Positions 6,746 through 12,874 of a stretch of 12,874 bases of DNA are shown in pieces. The notes below the pieces were generated by a model, which did not search any database, had not been told where the DNA came from, and was given only the letters and a program-made list of their open reading frames with translations. The stretch spans positions 1-12,874 of the forward strand of contig JAOZMR010000056.1 of NCBI GenBank assembly GCA_029934215.1, given 5' to 3'. Numbering within the stretch: position 1 is the first letter of the stretch; each line of letters starts with the position of its first letter. Position numbers and translations under genes: made by a program. The stretch is from Pontiellaceae bacterium (GTDB lineage Bacteria; Verrucomicrobiota; Kiritimatiellia; Kiritimatiellales; Tichowtungiaceae).

Positions 6746-6795
6746 GCGCGATTTCGCGCAATATAGACCACGCCGATCTTCGAGCAAGAACGGCG
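6746..6795 (-). promoter_or_regulatory. Two hairpins in the kdsA leader
   Basis: The distal element CGCCG-T-TCTT-GCTCG-AAGA-T-CGGCG (6771-6795) is a symmetric stem with one T-T mismatch. The proximal GCGCGA-AA-TCGCGC (6746-6759) is a perfect 6-bp stem, about 30 nt before the kdsA ATG. Neither is followed by a T-tract, so these are leader structures rather than ordinary terminators. No known riboswitch class was recognised. Confidence 0.45.
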
Positions 6796-6826
6796 TAAAT
6801 TTACACTACAGTGTCTTCATATCTAA

Positions 6827-6854
6827 ACCTTAACATGAGAAACCAACATGTCAA
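6827..6854 (-). promoter_or_regulatory. Putative sigma70-type promoter for kdsA operon
   Basis: TTGACA (6849-6854) and TAAGGT (6827-6832) are separated by 16 nt on the minus strand. This lies about 110 nt upstream of the kdsA ATG and just past the recJ stop. The -35 is a consensus match; the -10 is modest. It would give a long leader containing the two hairpins. Confidence 0.45.
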
Positions 6855-6868
6855 CGGAAGGGAGCTTC

Positions 6869-8581
6869 TCACCGGAAATCAGCGGGACGAATATCCTTCA
6901 AATTCAGTTGAATAGTGGTGCGTCCTTTCCACGTATTTTCCTGAAGATTGAAAGCGACATCAACGGCACCGGCAGGTAATTTCTCCGCCATATTAAAACC
7001 GATCGCATCCACACGAGAATCGCCATCAGACAAAACAAGCTTCAGGTGCTTTTCTTTAAGAACACGAGAATCCGCCACCTGCGCATTCAAAACAGCCCAA
7101 ACCGGTTCTGGATTATCCTGACCGAACGGTCCCGCACGTTTCAGACCATCCATCAACGAAGAAGTAACATCGGCAAGTTGAAGCACCTGATCGATATTCA
7201 CCACGGATCGCAGATCCGCCCCCTTCAGCCGTTCAGAGGCAAACGCGTTGAACTGCTTCCGAAACGCAGCCAGATGTTTCTCCTCGATATCGAGCCCCGC
7301 TGCCATCTCATGTCCGCCGTACTTTTGGAGCAAACCCGAGCAGGCGTTGAGACCATCAAGAATGCTAAACCCAGCAATACTACGGCAGGAACCGCGCCCC
7401 GCACCATTCTCCAGCCCGATCACAACAACAGGTCGTTCATACCGCTGAACCAAACGCGACGCAACAATCCCGATCACGCCGATATGCCAACCCTCCCGAG
7501 CAATAACAATCCCAAAATCCGTATCTGCATTGAACGTTTTTTCAATCTCATCAACCGCCTCTTGAACGATTGTTTTTTCGATCGTCTGGCGCTCACGATT
7601 TGCTTGATCGAGGAAACGAGCTTTCTCCTCGGCCGTCGACGGAAGATCCGTCAGAAACAACTCCAGCGCAGCATCCGGGCGCCCGATACGCCCAGCCGCA
7701 TTGATACGCGGACCCAACGCAAACCCGGCATGATACGCCACAATCTGCCCAGTCACTCCAGCCAGTTTCTTCAGCGCATTCCAGCCCGCGTTCGTAGAGT
7801 TTTCCAACGTTTGGAAACCCGCACGCACCAGCGCACGATTTTCCCCAAGCAGCGGAACCATATCTGTAACCGTCGCAACAGCCACGAAATCGAGATATTC
7901 CTTAAGATCAATCGAAGCGGCGGATGCGTTATTCGCATCGCGCCCAACCTTGATAAGCGCGTGACACAGCTTAAACGCAACCCCAACCCCCGCGAGAATC
8001 GATGAAGGATTCCCCGCCTCACCGACCTTCGGATTCACAACCGCAACCGCCCTAGCTACCTCGGAGCCCGGCTCATGGTGATCCGTAACAACAACATCAA
8101 CACCGAGCTCTTTCGCCTTCTCGACCGCCTCGAAAGAACTCGTTCCGCAATCGACCGTAATAATCAGAGACGGGCTACATCGCTCAATACAAGTCGCTAA
8201 AGAATGAAGAGAAAGCCCATACCCATCCGCGAGCCGATTCGGAATAAACGCAGAAACCTCCGCACCAAGCAACCGCAAAACTCGAACAAGCAACGCCGTA
8301 GAACAAATGCCATCAGCATCATAATCTCCAAAAACCGTAACCCTTTCTCCGGTTCTCAGCGCACGCCAAACCCGATCCACCGCCGGACTCATATCCGGCA
8401 ATTCAAAAGGATCGCACAACGAACGCAATCCACAATGAATCGATTTCGAAATATCCTCGACCGTTTCGCACCCACGCTGCACCAAAAGAGAGACAACCGG
8501 TCTCGGTAGGTTTTCCAACCCTTGGAAAAGTTTTTCAGCAAGTGCTTCGTTGCACGGTATAAAGTTCCAACGATTGGACAT
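6869..8581 (-). CDS. recJ: Single-stranded-DNA-specific exonuclease RecJ
   Basis: A 570-residue DHH-family 5'-3' exonuclease acting in recombination and mismatch repair. Seen: motif D-Y-D-A-D-G at 86-91, D-C-G at 144-146, D-H-H at 167-169, the A-L-G-P-R-I-N-A-A-G-R segment at 288-298, and the DHHA1 part with G-R-G-S-C-R-S-I (395-402) and G-G-H-E-M-A-A-G (422-429). It is full length relative to E. coli RecJ (577). The ribosome site GGGGGG lies 7 nt before the ATG, 14 bp after the aroQ stop, so the two are likely co-transcribed. Oddity: two perfect TTCCAA-N3-TTGGAA palindromes of the intergenic repeat type lie in the gene in the same frame, giving F-Q-G-L-E (19-23) and F-Q-T-L-E (256-260). Confidence 0.97.
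   Translation of the reverse strand: MSNRWNFIPCNEALAEKLFQGLENLPRPVVSLLVQRGCETVEDISKSIHCGLRSLCDPFELPDMSPAVDRVWRALRTGERVTVFGDYDADGICSTALLVRVLRLLGAEVSAFIPNRLADGYGLSLHSLATCIERCSPSLIITVDCGTSSFEAVEKAKELGVDVVVTDHHEPGSEVARAVAVVNPKVGEAGNPSSILAGVGVAFKLCHALIKVGRDANNASAASIDLKEYLDFVAVATVTDMVPLLGENRALVRAGFQTLENSTNAGWNALKKLAGVTGQIVAYHAGFALGPRINAAGRIGRPDAALELFLTDLPSTAEEKARFLDQANRERQTIEKTIVQEAVDEIEKTFNADTDFGIVIAREGWHIGVIGIVASRLVQRYERPVVVIGLENGAGRGSCRSIAGFSILDGLNACSGLLQKYGGHEMAAGLDIEEKHLAAFRKQFNAFASERLKGADLRSVVNIDQVLQLADVTSSLMDGLKRAGPFGQDNPEPVWAVLNAQVADSRVLKEKHLKLVLSDGDSRVDAIGFNMAEKLPAGAVDVAFNLQENTWKGRTTIQLNLKDIRPADFR
7802..7816. repeat. Palindrome TTCCAA-CGT-TTGGAA within recJ
   Basis: Perfect 6-bp arms; encodes F-Q-T-L-E on the recJ strand. 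Same motif as the intergenic copies. Confidence 0.6.
8511..8529. repeat. Palindrome TTTTCCAACCCTTGGAAAA within recJ
   Basis: Perfect 8-bp arms around a 3-nt centre, the longest copy in the window, in the 5' part of recJ (F-Q-G-L-E). A weaker copy, TTCCAA-CGA-TTGGAC, overlaps the recJ start region (8565-8579). Confidence 0.65.
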
Positions 8582-8595
8582 ATAACTTCCCCCCT

Positions 8596-9054
8596 TTAAG
8601 AATCCACTCGAAGATGCCCAACCAGAGCCCGCAATCCAAGAACATAACTCTGCCCCTTAAATCCCATAATCTGGCCCACACAACCCGCCGCCGTTAAACT
8701 CGTATGGCGAATCTCTTCACGCGAATGCGTATTACTCAAATGAACCTCAACAGAAGGAACCACATCCGAAACCGCCTTAATCGCATCAGCAATCGCCAGA
8801 CTCGTATGAGTAAACGCAGCCGGATTAATCAGGATTCCATCATAAAACCCGCGTGCCGCACCGATTCGTGTAATCAGATCGCACTCAGCATTGGTCTGGA
8901 AAAAATCCATCACCACATCGCCGAGCTCGACCGCGCAAACACGCAGCTCCTCCTCGATAGATTCAAGTGTCTCGACTCCATAAATCTCCGGCTCACGCGT
9001 ACCAAGCAAGCGAAGATTTGGACCATTCAATACCAATATTTTGAGCGTTTTCAT
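8596..9054 (-). CDS. aroQ: Type II 3-dehydroquinate dehydratase
   Basis: A 152-residue shikimate-pathway enzyme converting 3-dehydroquinate to 3-dehydroshikimate; the family forms dodecamers. Seen: L-N-G-P-N-L-R-L-L-G at 9-18, then R-E-P-E-I-Y-G at 20-26 (catalytic Arg20 and Tyr25), Q-T-N at 53-55, I-N-P-A-A-F-T-H-T-S at 76-85, and V-H-L-S-N at 104-108 with R-E-E-I-R-H after it. The start chosen is the ATG at 9054, which gives the standard N-terminus; the frame stays open 19 codons further upstream, but that extension resembles nothing in the family. No Shine-Dalgarno sequence precedes this ATG. A weak TTGCAC/TAAAAC pair (9084-9089, 9062-9067) would place transcription start almost at the ATG, so a leaderless message is possible but unproven. 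Confidence 0.95.
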   Translation of the reverse strand: MKTLKILVLNGPNLRLLGTREPEIYGVETLESIEEELRVCAVELGDVVMDFFQTNAECDLITRIGAARGFYDGILINPAAFTHTSLAIADAIKAVSDVVPSVEVHLSNTHSREEIRHTSLTAAGCVGQIMGFKGQSYVLGLRALVGHLRVDS

Positions 9055-9096
9055 GAGAGAAGTTTTACCATAATCGAAACAATGTGCAATTTGTAT

Positions 9097-9124
9097 TTGA
9101 CTCATCTGCAAAAACGTTTACTCT
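9097..9124 (+). promoter_or_regulatory. Putative promoter of tRNA-Val
   Basis: TTGACT (9097-9102) and TACTCT (9119-9124), 16-nt spacing, about 47 nt before the tRNA. The -10 resembles TACGCT upstream of the helicase gene. Confidence 0.4.
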
Positions 9125-9171
9125 CCGTGTTTTCTGAATTACACAGTAGCTCATTCGAGCGGGTGGATTTA

Positions 9172-9248
9172 GGGCGATTAGCTCAGCTGGTTAGAGCATC
9201 TCGTTTACACCGAGAGGGTCGGGGGTTCGAATCCCTCATCGCCCACCA
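9172..9248 (+). tRNA. tRNA-Val (anticodon TAC)
   Basis: Full cloverleaf: acceptor GGGCGAT/ATCGCCC, D stem GCTC/GAGC, anticodon stem TCTCG/CGAGA with loop TTTACAC (anticodon TAC, reading GTA and related valine codons), T arm GGGGG-TTCGAAT-CCCTC with one G-T pair, discriminator A and an encoded CCA end. Length 77 nt. Confidence 0.97.
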
Positions 9249-9256
9249 ATTTAGTG

Positions 9257-9284
9257 CCGATTCGCTTTGCGAATCGGTTTTTTT
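9257..9284 (+). terminator. Intrinsic terminator after tRNA-Val
   Basis: CCGATTCGC-TTT-GCGAATCGG, a perfect 9-bp stem with a 3-nt loop, followed by seven T residues. It starts 8 nt after the CCA end. Confidence 0.92.
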
Positions 9285-9351
9285 ATTACAATTGGATTCG
9301 CAAAACCAAACACAAAAACGGGCCAGTAAACAAGATCTGAGTTTCTTATAG

Positions 9352-9380
9352 TTGATTCCTGCCGGCTCCTTTGGTACGCT
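9352..9380 (+). promoter_or_regulatory. Putative promoter of the helicase gene
   Basis: TTGATT (9352-9357) and TACGCT (9375-9380) with 17-nt spacing, 31 nt before the ATG. A GGAG lies about 9 nt before the start. It is independent of the tRNA, because the terminator separates them. Confidence 0.45.
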
Positions 9381-9411
9381 CGGGTTTTGGAACTTTTACG
9401 GAGAACGATAA

Positions 9412-12285
9412 ATGCGAGTTTTGCTTCACAACGAATTAGATTCATCAGGACTTGAGTCTGCGATAAACAAAACCATCGCACGGCTTCAAGAAGGAGATTT
9501 CAGATCTGCCGATGTCAAAAAAATGTCGAACAACTCATTCTATCGCGCAAAACTTTCTTCCGCAGATCGTCTTCTCTTTCAAATCGGACGGGTGAACGAT
9601 CAATCCGTTCTCCTGATTCTAGAGGTCATTCGCCATCATCGATACGAAGCATCACGGTTCTTGAATGGAGCGAAGGTCGACGAGGCGAAACTAAAGCCAA
9701 TCGAATCCATCGCAGATTGCTCCTCAAACACAGTTCCGATGCGATACGTCCATCCAGAAAAACAACGATTTCATCTACTCGACAAAGTACTCTCATTTGA
9801 CGACGAACAAGAAACCATACTCGGAATGCGTCCGCCGCTCATTGTAATTGGTTCCGCAGGAAGCGGTAAAACCGCCCTTGTACTCGAAAAACTAAAACAC
9901 CTACGAGGAGACGTACTATACACAACCCTCTCTCCGTACCTTGCACAGAACGCACGCGACCTCTACTACAGTCACCACTACCAAAACGAGGCTCAAAACG
10001 TAACATTCATGTCGTTCCGCGAACTTCTCGAATCATTAGATGTTCCACAGGGGCGCGAAGTCACATTTCGTCTATTCATGAAATGGTTCGATCGCTTGCG
10101 GACAACAACCTCAATCAAAGACGGTCATAAACTCTTTGAGGAATTCAATGGCGTATTAACCGGCGGGTCGGTTGACCAGCCATACTTGAGCCGAGAAAAC
10201 TACCTAGCCCTAGGTGTACGCCAATCCATCTTTACGGATGAAATCCGTACAGAGGTCTACCATCTATTCGAGAAATACTTAACACATCTAAAAAAACACT
10301 CCTTATTCGACCTAAATCTCGAAGCCTATCGCTGTCTCTCCCTGTGCAAACCAAGCTACGACTACATCGTAGTCGACGAGATTCAAGACCTCACCAACAC
10401 ACAGCTCACACTAATACTTCGACAACTTCGCAAATGGGACCGCTTCGTTCTCTGCGGCGACTCCAACCAGATCGTGCATCCAAACTTCTTTTCATGGAGT
10501 AGCCTAAAAAGCATGTTCTACGAACAACACACCTCGAAATCTGAACACAAAAAAACCATCGAACGAGTTCTCGCGAACAACTACCGAAACTACAAACAAG
10601 TCACAACACTAGCGAACAACCTGCTACAAATCAAAAACGCTCGCTTCGGTTCCATCGACCGAGAAAGCAACTACCTCGTCAACAGCGTCGCCTCGAAAAA
10701 CGGAACCGTCGAACTTCTCTCCGCAAAAGAAAACGTCCTAAAAAAAATCAACGACCAAACCTCACGCTCCATGCACACCGCCATACTAGTGCCGCGCAAC
10801 GAAGACAAAGCAGAAGCCGCCCGCTACTTCAAAACCCCGCTCCTCTTTTCAGTTCAAGAAGCAAAAGGGCTCGAATACGCCAACATCGTCCTCTACAACT
10901 TCGTCACAACCTCCAGAAAAGAATTCAACACCATCGTCGAAGGCGTCACACCAGAAGACCTAACAGGCGAACTAACATACGCCAGAGCAAAAGACAAACG
11001 CGACAAATCGCTAGAAGAATACAAATTCTTCATCAACTCCCTATACGTCGCCATGACCCGTGCTGTTGAAAACCTCTACATCGTCGAAAAAAACACCACA
11101 CACCAGCTCTACAACCTACTCAACCTCGCCGTCATCTCCAAAGAAACAAACCTCCAACAAGACGAATCCTCCATCGACGACTGGAAAGACGAAGCCAACC
11201 GCCTCGCCGCGCAAGGCAAAGAAGAACAAGCAGAAGCCATCCGACGCGACATTCTAAAAACAGAAGACGTTGGCTGGGACATCCTCACCACCGAAACCCT
11301 AATACCGCTCAAAGAAACCGCACTAAATCCGGAAGAACAAAACAAAAAATCAAAACAGCTCCTCTTCGAATACTCGATGACATATCACTGCACACACTAC
11401 ATCGAAAAACTCGACAATCTCAACTTCAAACGAGCCAAAGAACCAGAAAAACACGCACGCGCAATCTTCCGAACCTACACCTACGACTACCTACCAGGCA
11501 TGCGAAAAACCCTCCACAAAAAACTCGACCGCTACGGAGTAGACTTCCGCAACCCACTCAACCAAACCCCGCTCATGCTTGCCAGTCGCCTAGGCGACGT
11601 ACCACTCGTCAAAGAACTCATCCAAGCCGGCGCCGATCGAGACGCACTCGACAACTGGGGACAAAACGCCCTTCAAATCGCCCTGGGCGAATCTTACCTC
11701 ACCAACTCACCAACCCTTCACAAACTTGGCGAACTCTACCCACTTCTCGCACCGCCAGCCATAAAACTACGCATCCACAACCGGCTCGTCAAAATCGACA
11801 GCCATCTCATGGAATTCTTCCTCTTTCAATCCATGATCGCTCTATTCCCACGCATCCTACGCTACAAAGCAAAAAGCCAATGGTTCAGCACAGAGCAAAA
11901 ACCATCCTTTGAATCAGGCGACTTCTTTTTCGCAGTCGACAGCTTCCCAGAATACGTTCTACCTGCACGCCGCAAAAAACGCTCCTACATATCAAGCATT
12001 CTCTCCAAAAACGAAATCTATCGAGACGGACCCTACAATCGAAACATATTCCTACGCGTTGAAAAAGGGCAATACATTCTCAATCCAATCATGGACATAG
12101 CCGTCAACAACAAATGGGTCAACATCTACGACATGCTCGGCCTTCACAACGACGCAAAAGACGGTCAACCCATGGCGAAAAAACTCAGGAAATACATCGT
12201 TGACGCCCGATACCCGATCGAAAACGACATTCCACCGCCGAAATTCTCCGACTACTTTTTTGATTTCAAAATGCCGGACTATTAG
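9412..12285 (+). CDS. UvrD-like SF1 helicase fused to RelE/ParE-like N-terminus and ankyrin/C-terminal module
   Basis: A 957-residue protein. Residues about 1-87 have the RelE/ParE toxin-fold look (N-S-F-Y-R-A-K-L then D-R-L-L-F-Q, L-L-I-L-E-V, H-H-R-Y-E); this is inferred from pattern. The SF1 helicase core follows: D-E-Q (131-133), Walker A G-S-A-G-S-G-K-T (147-154), motif II V-D-E-I-Q-D (321-326), motif III L-C-G-D-S-N-Q (347-353), N-Y-R-N (390-393), motif V Q-E-A-K-G-L-E-Y (482-489), and motif VI Y-V-A-M-T-R-A (545-551). All ATPase motifs look intact. Residues 717-758 hold one full and one partial ankyrin repeat (T-P-L-M-L-A-S-R-L-G-D then N-A-L-Q-I-A-L). The last ~200 residues are unassigned; 856-910 may form a small winged-helix-like domain. 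It is likely cytoplasmic and DNA-acting. It is a lone gene downstream of a tRNA, with strongly C/A-rich codons. A defence or repair role is conjecture. Confidence 0.88.
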   Translation: MRVLLHNELDSSGLESAINKTIARLQEGDFRSADVKKMSNNSFYRAKLSSADRLLFQIGRVNDQSVLLILEVIRHHRYEASRFLNGAKVDEAKLKPIESIADCSSNTVPMRYVHPEKQRFHLLDKVLSFDDEQETILGMRPPLIVIGSAGSGKTALVLEKLKHLRGDVLYTTLSPYLAQNARDLYYSHHYQNEAQNVTFMSFRELLESLDVPQGREVTFRLFMKWFDRLRTTTSIKDGHKLFEEFNGVLTGGSVDQPYLSRENYLALGVRQSIFTDEIRTEVYHLFEKYLTHLKKHSLFDLNLEAYRCLSLCKPSYDYIVVDEIQDLTNTQLTLILRQLRKWDRFVLCGDSNQIVHPNFFSWSSLKSMFYEQHTSKSEHKKTIERVLANNYRNYKQVTTLANNLLQIKNARFGSIDRESNYLVNSVASKNGTVELLSAKENVLKKINDQTSRSMHTAILVPRNEDKAEAARYFKTPLLFSVQEAKGLEYANIVLYNFVTTSRKEFNTIVEGVTPEDLTGELTYARAKDKRDKSLEEYKFFINSLYVAMTRAVENLYIVEKNTTHQLYNLLNLAVISKETNLQQDESSIDDWKDEANRLAAQGKEEQAEAIRRDILKTEDVGWDILTTETLIPLKETALNPEEQNKKSKQLLFEYSMTYHCTHYIEKLDNLNFKRAKEPEKHARAIFRTYTYDYLPGMRKTLHKKLDRYGVDFRNPLNQTPLMLASRLGDVPLVKELIQAGADRDALDNWGQNALQIALGESYLTNSPTLHKLGELYPLLAPPAIKLRIHNRLVKIDSHLMEFFLFQSMIALFPRILRYKAKSQWFSTEQKPSFESGDFFFAVDSFPEYVLPARRKKRSYISSILSKNEIYRDGPYNRNIFLRVEKGQYILNPIMDIAVNNKWVNIYDMLGLHNDAKDGQPMAKKLRKYIVDARYPIENDIPPPKFSDYFFDFKMPDY

Positions 12286-12329
12286 AAACAACCCCTTTAC
12301 GTAGCTGGTGGCACCTATTGACAAGCAGA

Positions 12330-12342
12330 CTCAGAATCTGAG
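12330..12342. repeat. Short dyad after the helicase gene
   Basis: CTCAG-AAT-CTGAG, 5-bp arms, 45 nt past the helicase stop. No T-tract follows, so a terminator role is weak. Confidence 0.3.
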
Positions 12343-12434
12343 CGAGCAATGAACAGCAGCCTCATACAAAAGGCTTACCTCTTGGATTTACCTCGCAAGT
12401 TTAATGATCCCACTTCACATGCGCAGAAACGAGG

Positions 12435-12510
12435 GTCCCGCGGATGGTAAAACGTCCCACGGATCAGAATAGGCTCAAGTAGAGGGCGTTTCATCTGCGG
12501 GACGGTTTTT
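12435..12510 (+). repeat. GTCCC(G/A)CGGAT repeat set, terminator-like
   Basis: Direct copies GTCCCGCGGAT (12435-12445) and GTCCCACGGAT (12454-12464) are followed by an inverted copy ATCTGCGGGAC (12493-12503), then GG and TTTTT (12506-12510). Either direct copy could pair with the inverted one (10/11 or 9/11 bases), giving two competing folds ahead of a T-run. It could end the helicase transcript or be a small interspersed repeat. The rest of 12286-12600 shows no convincing gene. Confidence 0.45.
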
Positions 12511-12600
12511 GAAGCGGACAGGAACGGGTTTGCCCAGCGCTGAAAGCGTAGCGATAAATAATTTTTGTATTCAAAAACAACGACTGTTAAGGAGCGGTTC

Positions 12601-12735
12601 ATGAATGAAATTTACGAACAAGCAAACCTTCAAGAGACCCCGTCAGTGCCGCTTCCTTTGGGTCGCTTCTTTTTGGGGAATACAAAAAGCACGTTCGGAA
12701 TACCTCAGGTCTGCCGTCAATCATTCTGCAATTAA
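12601..12735 (+). CDS. Possible small or truncated ORF (44 aa), unknown
   Basis: ATG preceded by AAGGAG with 7-nt spacing, one of the better ribosome sites in the window. The translation begins M-N-E-I-Y-E-Q-A-N-L-Q-E-T-P and ends F-C-N before TAA. No family is recognised. Because repeat-type sequence follows immediately, it may be the 5' remnant of a longer gene. Overlapping open frames on both strands lack comparable start signals. Confidence 0.35.
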   Translation: MNEIYEQANLQETPSVPLPLGRFFLGNTKSTFGIPQVCRQSFCN

Positions 12736-12740
12736 AACTC

Positions 12741-12821
12741 TTCCAATCCTCGGAAGTCCACCTTTCCAAAAATCGGCAATCTCCCCCCCTCTGCTCCCTC
12801 CAAAGTTCCTCTAGCGATAGC
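12741..12821. repeat. Interspersed repeat fragments related to the left end
   Basis: A one-mismatch palindrome TTCCAA-TCC-TCGGAA (12741-12755), then AATCGGCAAT (12770-12779, shared with the left-end modules) and TTCCTCTAGCGATAGC (12806-12821), identical to the reverse complement of 283-298. The last ~50 bases of the window show nothing further. Confidence 0.55.
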
Positions 12822-12874
12822 CTTTCTATTACCCACAAGTCGGGGCGATGGCTAGAGTTTTGATTCCAGCTTAA

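Noticed and set aside
5999..8509. Long + strand frames (up to 319 residues) opposite kdsA and recJ
   Set aside because: Shadows of well-supported genes; the amino-acid makeup is Arg/Asn/Thr-heavy with no domain.
12375..12838. Minus-strand frames of 75 and 79 residues and a + strand frame of 69 residues at the right end
   Set aside because: No ribosome sites and no recognisable family; they run through repeat sequence.
12840..12852. GGGGCGATGGC near the right edge resembling the tRNA-Val end, as a possible att site
   Set aside because: Only 7-8 bases match; too short to call an attachment site.

Overview
The window looks like a chromosomal piece from a Gram-negative bacterium of the PVC superphylum, most plausibly Kiritimatiellota. 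This placement is inference. It rests on LPS genes (kdsA, lptC/A, lptB), a secreted type I sulfatase, an HprK/HPr pair in a diderm, and dense short palindromic intergenic repeats. No rRNA or other phylogenetic marker is present to settle it.

Layout: 1-752 holds no convincing gene. It is a mosaic of repeats: a >=198-bp direct repeat present twice with a 547-bp offset, inverted short modules, TTCCAA-N3-TTGGAA palindromes, a 118-nt long hairpin and a CCCCTCC/GGAGGGG hairpin pair. A leftward secreted sulfatase follows (753-2231), then a 283-bp gap without a gene. Next comes a tight leftward operon read kdsA > lptC/A-like > lptB > hpf > hprK > HPr (6715 down to 2515), with start/stop overlaps at kdsA/lptCA and hprK/HPr. 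It couples Kdo synthesis and LPS export to ribosome hibernation and PTS-type phosphorylation control. It resembles the proteobacterial lpt-rpoN-hpf-ptsN-npr cluster, but rpoN is absent and HprK occupies the regulatory position. Upstream lies a second leftward pair, aroQ > recJ (9054 down to 6869).

On the + strand a tRNA-Val(TAC) with encoded CCA and a clean intrinsic terminator is followed by a 957-residue protein. It combines a RelE/ParE-like N-terminus, a complete UvrD-type SF1 helicase core, an ankyrin segment and an unassigned C-terminal region. This is the strongest candidate for something poorly described, possibly genome defence or DNA repair. After it, 12286-12874 has repeats and one possible 44-residue small ORF with a good ribosome binding site.

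Two chromosome-scale hints also appear. Strand composition changes near 5 kb inside a co-directional operon (G about equal to C on the + strand to the left, C much greater than G to the right), as near a replication terminus. A weak dif-like 28-mer sits in the aroQ leader. Sulfatase substrate, helicase role and small-ORF status are not resolved by sequence reading alone.
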